Source: an uncultured Actinoplanes sp. (GTDB taxonomy: Bacteria; Actinomycetota; Actinomycetes; Mycobacteriales; Micromonosporaceae). Taken from it: a stretch of 12,523 nt of DNA. A program made the translations under genes and the position numbers. The stretch spans positions 1 through 12,523 of the forward strand of contig NZ_CAKUCL010000213.1 in assembly GCF_934643405.1 (NCBI RefSeq), read 5' to 3'. The notes under the pieces were generated by a model that saw nothing but the letters and a program-made list of their open reading frames with translations, was not told where the DNA came from and made no database searches. Position 1 is the first letter of the stretch, and every line of letters begins with the position of its first letter. Shown one piece after another: positions 6,017-12,474 of this stretch.

Positions 6017-6469
6017 TCAGCGGAAGAAGCCCCGCATCAGTGCCGCGCACTCGTCCTCCAGCACGGACGAATACACCTCGGGCCGGTGATTGAGCCGCCG
6101 GTCGCGCACGACGTCCCAGAGCGACCCCACCGCCCCGGTCTTCGGCTCCCACGCACCGAACACCAGCGTGGCGATGCGGGCGAGCACGATCGCGCCGGCG
6201 CACATCGTGCACGGTTCCAGCGTCACCACCAGCGTGCAGCCGTCGAGCCGCCACGTGCCCAGGCGCGCCGCCGCCCGCCGCAGCGCCAGGATCTCGGCGT
6301 GCGCGGTCGGATCGCCGACGGCCTCCCGCTCGTTGCCGGCCGTGGCCAGCTCGGCACCGTCCGGTCCGAGCAGCACGGCACCGACCGGCACGTCCTGCGG
6401 TGACGACGTGGCGACCTGGATGGCCCGGCGCATCCAGGCCTCGTGCTGGGGCGAAGCGGCCAGGCTCAC
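6017..6469 (-). CDS. tadA: tRNA-specific adenosine deaminase TadA
   Basis: Zinc enzyme that converts the wobble adenosine (A34) of tRNA-Arg(ACG) to inosine, needed to read several arginine codons. The 150-residue protein shows the cytidine-deaminase-fold signature: HAE (H57, catalytic proton shuttle E59) and the TLEPCTMCAGA motif with zinc ligands C87 and C90. It also has VPVGAV, GSLWDV and a C-terminal NHRPEV...ECAALMRGFFR segment as in E. coli TadA. The GTG start at 6469 has only a weak ribosome-binding site, but family alignment begins there (AWMRRAIQVA). It lies 31 bases downstream of its partner gene on the same strand, probably one transcript and perhaps translated by read-on from it. 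It converges with deoD. Confidence 0.95.
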   Translation of the reverse strand: MSLAASPQHEAWMRRAIQVATSSPQDVPVGAVLLGPDGAELATAGNEREAVGDPTAHAEILALRRAAARLGTWRLDGCTLVVTLEPCTMCAGAIVLARIATLVFGAWEPKTGAVGSLWDVVRDRRLNHRPEVYSSVLEDECAALMRGFFR

Positions 6470-6500
6470 GCCGGACCGGCCCGGCCGAGCCGCACGGTGC

Positions 6501-7016
6501 TCACGCCTCGCGCAGCTCCTCCACCTCGTCGCCGCACCCGATCCGCTGACAGATCTCGGCTGTCACGTCGGACGGCAGCATGCCCTCCTGACCGCAGAGG
6601 CTGAGCAGCCGGTTCGCGTTGATCCCGAGGTCGTTGAGCAGTTCGGCGTCGCCGACCGGATCGGCGTCCGGGTCGGCGGCCGGTTCGTCCGCCTCGTCAT
6701 CGTCGGCGGTGGCCGTCAGATCGTCGAGCTCCAACGCCGGCGCCTCGATCTCGCCGAGCAGCACCGAACCGATCCGTGACTCCTCCGCGAACGCCGAGTC
6801 CGAGCCGAAGACGCGCAGGTCCTCGCCCTCGTCCAGGCGCAGGATCGCCAGATACTGGTCGTCGCTCTCGACGAACAGCAGTGCCACGTCGGCGTCCGGT
6901 TCGACGTCACGCAGCGCGTCCACCACCTCGTCGATGTCGGCGAGGCCGGTCAAATCCAGCTCGGACGCCGTCCACCCGTTCTTGCCCCGTGCAACGGCGG
7001 CAGCGAAAGTCGACAA
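6501..7016 (-). CDS. TadA-associated actinobacterial protein (tRNA adenosine deaminase-associated family)
   Basis: Belongs to the actinobacterial family named for sitting next to tadA; its molecular role is not established. The 171-residue product starts MSTFAAAVARGKNGWTASEL, has a folded N-terminal half (to about residue 98), an acidic spacer (TADDDEADEPAADPDADPVGD, 103-123) and a conserved C-terminal part (LLSLCGQEGMLPSDV...GCGDEVEELREA). The TTG at 7016 is chosen because GGGGGGA lies just upstream and the family begins with this FAAAV stretch; the longer frame from 7088 adds a basic, unlike extension. It is followed 31 bases later by tadA, so a partnership with TadA is inferred from position. 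It could also simply be co-transcribed. Confidence 0.88.
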   Translation of the reverse strand: MSTFAAAVARGKNGWTASELDLTGLADIDEVVDALRDVEPDADVALLFVESDDQYLAILRLDEGEDLRVFGSDSAFAEESRIGSVLLGEIEAPALELDDLTATADDDEADEPAADPDADPVGDAELLNDLGINANRLLSLCGQEGMLPSDVTAEICQRIGCGDEVEELREA

Positions 7017-7107
7017 GATTTCCCCCCACGCGACTTTTGTCTTCAGCGAGTGACGGTAGCGGGAAGAACGGCGGGCGCGGCGCGCCACGCCCCTAGTGCG
7101 ATGTAAG

Positions 7108-7272
7108 TCAGTTCACCAGGCGACGACGCATGGCGATGAGCTCGCGAAGGCGTGCGCCGTGCAGCCGGTTCGACTGGGCGGCCTCGCGGGACTTCGCTTG
7201 GGCGAGGGCCGCCAGCACTTCGAGACGGCGACGGCGCCGATCGGGGTCGAGCCGTGCGGGTGACGGGGGCAT
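7108..7272 (-). CDS. Doubtful small basic helical protein (54 residues)
   Basis: Starting at ATG 7272 the product is 54 residues, rich in Arg, Ala and Leu, with a predicted amphipathic helix (RRRRRLEVLAALAQAKSREA) and a C-terminal RLRELIAMRRRLVN. A GAGG lies nine bases upstream. An in-frame ATG at 7341 would make a 77-residue version. No family is recognised. Composition and the modest ribosome-binding site make it plausible, but there is no independent proof. It could be a conserved small gene upstream of the TadA-associated gene or a chance frame. Confidence 0.42.
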   Translation of the reverse strand: MPPSPARLDPDRRRRRLEVLAALAQAKSREAAQSNRLHGARLRELIAMRRRLVN

Positions 7273-7374
7273 GATGCCGAGCCTCGCGACCCTCCGGACG
7301 TTCGTCAAGACCCAGTTCGCACCGCGACGGTGACAGCACATCCGGTCGCCGGGAATCCCCTCAAACCGGGACAG

Positions 7375-7773
7375 TCACCAGAGCGGCCAGTCATACGTCG
7401 AGATCCATCGCGCGCCCACGAAGCCGGCCGCGATCGACAGTCCCAGCCCACTGGCCAGAGCCACGCCGACGGCGACACCGCGATCGCCGAGCACACTGAG
7501 CACCGCGGCGGCGATCCAGGCGGTGACGGCGGCGGCCAGGGTCCACCACGCGTACGTCGCCAGGCTGCGCGCCAGCGCACCGAAGAGCGCGAGCCAGATC
7601 ACCGTCGCGCCGATCCCGGCGAGGACCGACGCCACGCGCACGGGATGGGGTTCGCGGTAGACCGGCCGCTGCGGCTGCCCGGGGAACAACCCGGACGGCG
7701 GGCGCGTGGCCGGCTGGCCGGAGGCGGGAGGCGGGTACGGCGAGGATCGCCACGCCTGCTGACCGTCCGCCAT
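7375..7773 (-). CDS. Small membrane protein with Pro-rich N-terminus, three helices
   Basis: 132 residues. Residues 1-44 are hydrophilic and Pro-rich (YPPPASGQPATRPPSGLFPG), typical of an unstructured cytosolic end. Three hydrophobic stretches follow: about 45-68, 72-95 and 99-122, ending in ARWISTYDWPLW. No catalytic motif or known family is recognised; an envelope or scaffold role is only a guess. ATG at 7773 has an excellent GAGGAGG ribosome-binding site; longer readings run into the divergent lipoprotein gene and are rejected. The gene is transcribed away from the M23 lipoprotein gene, with 85 bases between the two starts. A promoter with TAGGCT is seen upstream. No obvious terminator follows. 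Confidence 0.85.
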   Translation of the reverse strand: MADGQQAWRSSPYPPPASGQPATRPPSGLFPGQPQRPVYREPHPVRVASVLAGIGATVIWLALFGALARSLATYAWWTLAAAVTAWIAAAVLSVLGDRGVAVGVALASGLGLSIAAGFVGARWISTYDWPLW

Positions 7774-7805
7774 GAACACGCCTCCTCGTTCACCCGCCTG
7801 GTGCC

Positions 7806-7834
7806 AGCCTAGCCACCACGGGTCGGCAGGTCCG
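7806..7834 (-). promoter_or_regulatory. Predicted promoter of the small membrane protein gene
   Basis: On the minus strand a -10 box TAGGCT (7811-7806) is preceded after 17 bases by CGGACC (7834-7829), a weak -35. The start would be near 7799, giving a leader of about 26 bases that includes the GAGGAGG ribosome-binding site. Confidence 0.5.
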
Positions 7835-7858
7835 GGGTAGTTCTGCCAGGATGACTCG

Positions 7859-8593
7859 GTGCCTTTGCTCCGAGCCATCCTTGGCCTGACCGCCGCGACC
7901 GTCCTGCTGGCCGGCTGCGGTGGCAGCGGCGGCAGCCCCTCCGCCGCGGTCACGCCCCAGTTCGTCGGCTCGGCGCAGAGCCCGGCCCCGGCGCCGTCCT
8001 TCCCGGACCCGGAGCCGTCCGGCCGGGTCGCGGCGCCGTCGCGGTCGAGCGCCCCGGCGACCACCACGCCACCGGCCGCCACGAAGGTGACGTATGTCTT
8101 CCCGGTCAAGACATCGAACGCCGACTGGCACACCACCCACTCCAAGTACAAGGCGACCGACATCTTCGCCGCCTGCGGCGAGCCGGTGGTGGCCACGACC
8201 AGCGGCGTGGTGCTGGAGATCAGCCTGAGGGACATCTACGTCGAGGGATCGCCGGACGGGCCGAACAACGGCGGGCTGTCGGTGTCCCTGCTCGGCGACG
8301 ACGGCGTGCGCTACTACGGCTCGCATCTGAGCAAGGTGCAGAACGGCATCAAGGCGGGCGTACGGGTCAAGGCCGGCCAGCAGCTGGGCAAGGTGGGCCA
8401 CACCGGGAACGCCAGCGGCGTCTGCCACCTGCATTACGGCATCTCGCCGCCGTGCGCCAAGGTCGGCGACTGGAAGGTGCGCCGCGGCGTCGTCTGGCCG
8501 TACACATACCTGACCTCGTGGCGCAAGGGCGGCCAGAAGAGCCCGGTGGCCGAGGTCGCCTCGTGGACGAGGGCGCACCACTGCAAGGCATGA
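7859..8593 (+). CDS. Lipoprotein with M23 (LytM-like) peptidase domain
   Basis: Predicted cell-surface lipoprotein of 244 residues. A signal peptide ends in the lipobox LLAGC with the lipidated C20; a Ser/Pro/Ala-rich linker runs to about residue 75. The peptidase domain follows, with metal-ligand candidates H94 and D101 (HSKYKATDIFA) and the H190-x-H192 pair (CHLHYGIS), the M23 pattern for a zinc endopeptidase that cuts peptidoglycan cross-links. The segment between H94 and D101 is longer than the usual HxxxD, so activity should be tested; several M23 relatives are inactive regulators. C106, C189, C199 and C242 could form disulfides. GTG at 7859 with AGGA seven bases upstream is the chosen start. 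It is divergent from the membrane protein gene and shares a terminator with the propeller gene that converges on it. Confidence 0.9.
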   Translation: MPLLRAILGLTAATVLLAGCGGSGGSPSAAVTPQFVGSAQSPAPAPSFPDPEPSGRVAAPSRSSAPATTTPPAATKVTYVFPVKTSNADWHTTHSKYKATDIFAACGEPVVATTSGVVLEISLRDIYVEGSPDGPNNGGLSVSLLGDDGVRYYGSHLSKVQNGIKAGVRVKAGQQLGKVGHTGNASGVCHLHYGISPPCAKVGDWKVRRGVVWPYTYLTSWRKGGQKSPVAEVASWTRAHHCKA

Positions 8594-8635
8594 GCGCGGG
8601 GCCGCACCCTCGCCCGAAGAGGTGCGGCCCCGCGC
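8594..8635. terminator. Shared terminator hairpin of convergent lipoprotein and propeller genes
   Basis: Perfect 15-bp inverted repeat GCGCGGGGCCGCACC (8594-8608) and GGTGCGGCCCCGCGC (8621-8635) with a 12-base loop. It starts immediately after the lipoprotein stop and ends 21 bases before the propeller gene stop, so it likely ends both transcripts. Confidence 0.8.
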
Positions 8636-8656
8636 GGCCGGGAGAAAAGCTGTCGG

Positions 8657-9781
8657 TCAGGAGAACTGCGCGAATCGCTTCTGCGACCGGCCGTCCACCG
8701 TGGTGAAGGCGCCGCCCATCCCGATCACACCGAGGTCCGCGTTGCCGGCCAGCGCGAGGACCCCTTCGACCCCGTTCGCGTCGGCGGTCCAGTCCAGCAG
8801 GTGGCCGTCGGCCACGTCGAGCGCCGCGAGCTTCACCCGGTTGTCCGAGCCGTCGACGCACGTGCCCTGGGTCCCGGTCCGCGCGGTGCTGCACGCCCGG
8901 TCGAAGTGCCCGCCGGCGTAGACCGTGCCGCCCAGTACGGTGATCGCCTGCGCGTCCCCGTCGAAGGTCGCCGACCAGCGCAGTGACCCGCCCGTGGTGT
9001 AGGCGCTGACCCGTCCGCCATGACCGCCGTGCGCGGTGTAGACGCCGTCGGCGGTGACCGCCATGGCGTACGTGATCACCGGGGGCCGGGGCTTGAAGCC
9101 GGGGATGATCGCCGCGCCGGCCGGATCGAGCGCGACCAGCCGGTCGTACCCGGAAACGCCGTTGACCTTGTGGAACCGGCCGCCGGCGTAGACCCGCCCG
9201 CCTCCGGACGCGAGCGACTCCACCTGATCGTCGACCGACGGCTTCCACCGGGTGTCGAGCGCGCCGGTGCGAAGGTCGAAGGCGGCGAGCCGTCCCCGCG
9301 CCTGACCGTCGACGGCGGTGATGGTGCCACCGACGTACAGCCGATCGGAGCCTGCGGCGATGGCGTACGGACGTCCGGTGATCGCGTGCTTGAAGGTGCT
9401 CGCCACCGCGCCGGAGGCCTGGTCGACCTTGGCGAGGCTGTCCCGCTTCTTGCCGCCGACCGTGGCGAAGTCGCCGGCCAGGTAGATCGACGACCCGTTC
9501 ACCACGAGCGCCTTGACCCGGCCGTCCGCGTCGGGGTTCCAGGGCAGCAACGCGCCGGTCCGGGCATCGACGGCGGCGACGTGGCCGCGCGCGATCTTCT
9601 TGCTCCCGACGATCGCGGCCGTGAAGTCGCCGCCCAGGTAGGCGGTCGTCCCGGCGTACGCGATGGTCAGCACCGAGCCGTTGAAACTGGGCACGACGTC
9701 GGACGTCTGCGCGAAGGCCGGCGTGGCCGCCCCGCCCAGCAGGGCGAGGACCGTGATGAGAACTTTCCCCCGGTTAGTCAC
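8657..9781 (-). CDS. Secreted beta-propeller protein (delta-60/DUF5122-like repeats)
   Basis: 374-residue exported protein. GTG at 9781 gives a signal peptide (TNRGKVLITVLALLGGAATPAFA) with likely cleavage at AFA-QT. The mature part repeats a propeller blade pattern of the form YxGGxFxxVxG followed by LAAxDxxTG: AYLGGDFT (48-54), IYLAGDFATVGG (99-110), LYVGGTITAVDG (148-159), VYAGGRFHKVNG (197-208), VYAGGHFDRA (287-296) and MGGAFTTVDG (355-364). These fit the DUF5122/delta-60 class; no catalytic residues are recognised, so binding or scaffolding is the likely role. C297 and C308 may form a disulfide. There is no ribosome-binding site, but promoter-like boxes end right before the GTG, suggesting a leaderless message. 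It is divergent from tyrA. Longer readings upstream lie antisense inside tyrA and are rejected. Confidence 0.88.
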   Translation of the reverse strand: MTNRGKVLITVLALLGGAATPAFAQTSDVVPSFNGSVLTIAYAGTTAYLGGDFTAAIVGSKKIARGHVAAVDARTGALLPWNPDADGRVKALVVNGSSIYLAGDFATVGGKKRDSLAKVDQASGAVASTFKHAITGRPYAIAAGSDRLYVGGTITAVDGQARGRLAAFDLRTGALDTRWKPSVDDQVESLASGGGRVYAGGRFHKVNGVSGYDRLVALDPAGAAIIPGFKPRPPVITYAMAVTADGVYTAHGGHGGRVSAYTTGGSLRWSATFDGDAQAITVLGGTVYAGGHFDRACSTARTGTQGTCVDGSDNRVKLAALDVADGHLLDWTADANGVEGVLALAGNADLGVIGMGGAFTTVDGRSQKRFAQFS

Positions 9782-9813
9782 GGAATAACGGTAAAGGCGA
9801 AGATCACGGTTCC
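9782..9813 (-). promoter_or_regulatory. Possible ECF-type, or TAnnnT-type, promoter of the propeller gene
   Basis: On the minus strand GGAACC (9813-9808) and CGTTA (9790-9786) are 17 bases apart, resembling GGAAC/CGTT promoters of extracytoplasmic-function sigma factors. Alternatively TACCGT (9793-9788) is a TAnnnT -10 box six bases before the GTG. Both readings place the start at or next to the start codon. Confidence 0.4.
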
Positions 9814-9822
9814 CACAGGCGC

Positions 9823-9839
9823 AAAACGGACTAAAACGG
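9823..9839. repeat. AAAACGG direct repeat, 10-bp spacing, in the tyrA/propeller intergenic region
   Basis: AAAACGG occurs at 9823-9829 and 9833-9839, exactly one helical turn apart, about 10 bases upstream of the GGAACC box. Further ACGG copies lie at 9788 and 9806. The spacing fits a dimeric activator or repressor site; the factor is unknown. Confidence 0.4.
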
Positions 9840-9887
9840 CAACTGTGACGGCGGATGCCGCCCTGTCCGAACGGCTGATCTTGAGAG

Positions 9888-10859
9888 ATGTGCAAGAGTT
9901 CCGGGGTGGACGTGGCGGTCATCGGACTGGGACTCATCGGCGGATCACTGCTGCGCGCGCTCGCCGCGGCCGGACATCGCGTGACCGGCTTCGACGCCGA
10001 CCCGACGACCCGCGAGCAGGCCCAGGCCGAGGGCTTCGCGGTGGCCGGGTCCGTGGCCGAGGCCGCCCGGGACGCCGACCTCGTCGTCCTGGCCGTGCCG
10101 CTCCCGGTCCTCGACGACGTGCTCGGCGAGCTGGCCGGCTTCGCGGGGCTGGTCACCGACGTCACCTCGGTCAAGGCCCCGGTCCTTCGGCTCGCCGGCC
10201 GGCACGGTCTGCGCCGGTATGTCGGCGGGCACCCGATGGCCGGCAAGGAGACCTCCGGTTTCGCGGCGTCCGAGGCCGGCCTGTTCGACGGCTGCGCCTG
10301 GGTCCTGTGCCTGGAACCGCAGGGCACCGGCCTGGAGGACTGGCTGACTCTCGCCGCGCTCTTCACCTCGATCGGCGCCCGGATCGTGCCGGTGACCGCG
10401 GCCGACCACGATCGAGCCGTGGCCGAGGTCAGCCACGTGCCGCACCTGTTCGCCGCGGTCCTCGCCGGGTCGCTGCTCGACCGCCCGCTGGACGCGACGC
10501 TGGCGGCCGGGTCGTTCCGCGACGGCACCCGGGTGGCCGCGACCCGCGCCGAGCTCATCGTCGCGATGTGCGGCGGCAACAGGGTCGAGGTGAGCAAGGC
10601 GCTGCACCGCATGATCGGCGAGCTGGAGACCATGCGCGAGCAGTTGGAGAGCGACCCCGAGCAGCTGCTGCCCTACCTTCGCGCGGCCGGCGGCGTACGG
10701 AGGACGTGGCCGCGAGCCGCCGGGGAGCCGGCCGGGTTCCCGGCGGAGGCCGAGACGTTGCTCGAACTGGGCCGGGCGGGCGGCTGGATCACCGCGGTGG
10801 CGGAGGATCGTCGCCACGTCGTCGGAATCCGGCCGGAAACTGACCGCAATCCCGCATAG
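9888..10859 (+). CDS. tyrA: Prephenate dehydrogenase (TyrA family)
   Basis: Oxidative decarboxylation of prephenate (or arogenate) in tyrosine synthesis. The 323-residue product has an N-terminal Rossmann fold with GLGLIGGS (G13, G15, G18) and D36 at the end of the second strand, which favours NAD over NADP. The conserved dehydrogenase motifs DVTSVKAPV (91-99), GGHPMAGKE (113-121) and EVSHVPHL (180-187) follow, with a helical C-terminal domain after about 190. No ACT domain is present, so feedback by tyrosine would need another site. ATG at 9888 is used; GTG at 9906 (VDVAVIGLG) is an alternative that matches other family starts equally well, and neither has a strong ribosome-binding site. The DinB gene begins 42 bases downstream and may share the transcript. 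Confidence 0.94.
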   Translation: MCKSSGVDVAVIGLGLIGGSLLRALAAAGHRVTGFDADPTTREQAQAEGFAVAGSVAEAARDADLVVLAVPLPVLDDVLGELAGFAGLVTDVTSVKAPVLRLAGRHGLRRYVGGHPMAGKETSGFAASEAGLFDGCAWVLCLEPQGTGLEDWLTLAALFTSIGARIVPVTAADHDRAVAEVSHVPHLFAAVLAGSLLDRPLDATLAAGSFRDGTRVAATRAELIVAMCGGNRVEVSKALHRMIGELETMREQLESDPEQLLPYLRAAGGVRRTWPRAAGEPAGFPAEAETLLELGRAGGWITAVAEDRRHVVGIRPETDRNPA

Positions 10860-10901
10860 CGTTCTCGGTGAGGGAAGACGCCACCGAAACTAGGAGCCAC
10901 G

Positions 10902-11477
10902 ATGGCCGCTCAGGTCGGACCGATCGCCAACGAGCAGGAGGGCCTGCTCGCCTACCTCGCCCAGATGCGCTATGTCGTGCGCCTCACCGCATACGGGCTG
11001 ACCGACGAGCAGCTTCGCGCCACCCCGAGCGCGAGCGAGCTGAGCGTCGGTGGCCTGATCAAGCACTGTGCCTCGACCGAGGAGAACTGGCTGGCCACGA
11101 TCCGGCACGAGCCCCAGGCCGTGGACTACGAGCGCTACGCGAACGACTTCCGGCTGGCCGAGGGCGAGACGATCGAGGACGTCTTCACCCGCTACGACCG
11201 GGTCGCCGAGCAGACCGAGAAGACGATCGCCGAGCTGGGTGACCTGGACGTGCGGATCGAGATCGACCATTCGGTGCCGTGGAACCGCAAGGACATGTCG
11301 CACTGGACGGTCCGGTGGATCCTGCTGCACCTGATCCAGGAGACGGCCCGGCACGCGGGCCACGCCGACATCATCCGGGAGACGATCGACGGCGCGACCG
11401 CGTACCCGCTGATGGCGGCCGCCGAGGGCTGGCCCGAGACGCCGTGGCTCAAGCCCTGGACGAAGGCCGGCGACTAA
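10902..11477 (+). CDS. DinB/DUF664 family protein
   Basis: 191-residue four-helix-bundle protein of the DinB/YfiT-like superfamily, DUF664 branch. Relatives bind a divalent metal with three histidines, and several actinobacterial ones are mycothiol-dependent transferases or isomerases. Seen: IKHCASTEENW with H55 and QETARHAGHADIIRE with H151 and H154, the usual metal-ligand positions. It starts with ATG at 10902 after a good AGGAG site. Nothing in the sequence fixes the substrate; the neighbours (tyrA, mtnA) do not suggest one. Probably co-transcribed with tyrA. Its TAA stop overlaps the mtnA stop from the other strand, with no terminator between them. Confidence 0.9.
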   Translation: MAAQVGPIANEQEGLLAYLAQMRYVVRLTAYGLTDEQLRATPSASELSVGGLIKHCASTEENWLATIRHEPQAVDYERYANDFRLAEGETIEDVFTRYDRVAEQTEKTIAELGDLDVRIEIDHSVPWNRKDMSHWTVRWILLHLIQETARHAGHADIIRETIDGATAYPLMAAAEGWPETPWLKPWTKAGD

Positions 11478-12436
11478 GGCTTCTCACCGCGGTCGAGGCG
11501 GATCACCCGGCGGTCCGTCACGATCGCGGTGACCAGGTCGTACGGGGTCACGTCGAACGCCGGGTTCGCCGCCTCGGCCCATGGCGTGACCTCGGCCGGA
11601 CCGCGGTCCTCGATCGGCACCGCGGCGCCGTCCGGCGTGGCCATGTCCACGGTGGACTCCGGCGCGACCACCACGAACGGCAGGCCGGCGCGGCGGGCGC
11701 CGAGCGCGTGCGAATACGTGCCGACCTTGTTGATCACGTCGCCGTTGGCGCAGATCCGGTCCGCGCCGAGAATCACCGCGTCCACCTCGCCGCGGGCCAT
11801 CAGGAACGGGCCGGCCGAGTCGACCGCCACCCGGTGCTCGATGCCCCAGCGGGTCAGCTCCCACGAGGTGAGCCGGGCGCCCTGCAGCAACGGCCGGGTC
11901 TCGCTCGCCACCACGCCGGCCAGCGCGCCGCGCTCGTGCATCTCCCGCACCACACCCAGGGCCGTGCCGAGGACGACCGCGGCCAGCCCGCCGGTGTTGC
12001 AGTGGGTGAGCAACCGGGGACGTTCCCCGCACAGCGAAGCCATCAGGTCGGCGCCCCGGCGGGCCATCGCCTCCGAGGCGGCGATCTCCTCGTCCCGGAT
12101 CGCGCACGCCTCGGCCAGCACCGCGTCGGCGCCCTCGGGCAGCTTGGCCGCCGCGCGCCGGGCGCCCCGGGCCAGGTTCACCGCGGTCGGGCGGGCATGC
12201 TCCACCCGGTCCACCGCGGCGGCGAGCGCGGCCGGGTCGTCCGCGTGCACCCGGGCGGCCAGTGCCACGCCGAACGCCCCGGCCACGCCGAGGGCCGGCG
12301 CGCCGCGCACGGCGAGCGCCTGGATCGCGTCGACGAGCTCGGGGACCGTACCCAAGCGAAGGGTCTTGAGCTCGCCCGGCAGGGCCGTCTGATCGATGAT
12401 CTCGACGGCGCCGTCCACCCAGTCGATCGTCCGCAT
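11474..12436 (-). CDS. mtnA: S-methyl-5-thioribose-1-phosphate isomerase (MtnA)
   Basis: Isomerises methylthioribose-1-phosphate to methylthioribulose-1-phosphate in the methionine salvage pathway. The 320-residue protein starts MRTIDWVDGAVEIIDQTALP, the family N-terminus. It has VRGAPALG (43-50), LLTHCNTGGLA with catalytic C146, ASETRPLLQGARLTSWEL, and DAVILGADRICANGDVINK with catalytic D226. The 80-residue distance between Cys and Asp equals that of the B. subtilis enzyme (C160, D240). ATG at 12436 is chosen over upstream in-frame starts at 12454 and 12481 because of this N-terminus and because a -10 box, TAGGCT, ends seven bases before it, pointing to a leaderless message. No other methionine salvage gene is in the window. 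Proteins of this fold can be misnamed eIF2B-like; the active-site residues support MtnA. Confidence 0.95.
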   Translation of the reverse strand: MRTIDWVDGAVEIIDQTALPGELKTLRLGTVPELVDAIQALAVRGAPALGVAGAFGVALAARVHADDPAALAAAVDRVEHARPTAVNLARGARRAAAKLPEGADAVLAEACAIRDEEIAASEAMARRGADLMASLCGERPRLLTHCNTGGLAAVVLGTALGVVREMHERGALAGVVASETRPLLQGARLTSWELTRWGIEHRVAVDSAGPFLMARGEVDAVILGADRICANGDVINKVGTYSHALGARRAGLPFVVVAPESTVDMATPDGAAVPIEDRGPAEVTPWAEAANPAFDVTPYDLVTAIVTDRRVIRLDRGEKP

Positions 12437-12443
12437 GACCGCG

Positions 12444-12449
12444 AGCCTA
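12444..12449 (-). promoter_or_regulatory. -10 box of mtnA (leaderless)
   Basis: TAGGCT on the minus strand, seven bases from the mtnA ATG. No ribosome-binding site exists between box and start. The -35 position falls on the opposite gene's promoter and start and is weak. Confidence 0.6.
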
Positions 12450-12461
12450 GCCATTCGCCCA

Positions 12462-12467
12462 TAGGCT
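12462..12467 (+). promoter_or_regulatory. -10 box of the right-edge gene (leaderless)
   Basis: TAGGCT on the plus strand, seven bases from the ATG at 12475: the same hexamer and spacing as the mtnA box on the other strand, 12 bases away. No good -35 box. Confidence 0.6.
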
Positions 12468-12474
12468 GACCGGC

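Noticed and set aside
4938..6254. Minus-strand open frame of 438 codons over deoD, ending in the tRNA-Ser region
   Set aside because: Antisense to deoD, and its C-terminal part is translated tRNA sequence.
9020..10843. Plus-strand open frame of 607 codons across the propeller gene and tyrA
   Set aside because: It is antisense to the propeller gene and then in a wrong frame of tyrA; both overlapped genes have strong family evidence.
10835..10864. GGAAAC...CGTT as an ECF promoter between tyrA and the DinB gene
   Set aside because: The boxes are 19 bases apart when GGAAAC is used, wider than expected, and the -35 has an extra A. A -35/-10 reading (CTGACC, TAGCGT) has only 11 bases between boxes.
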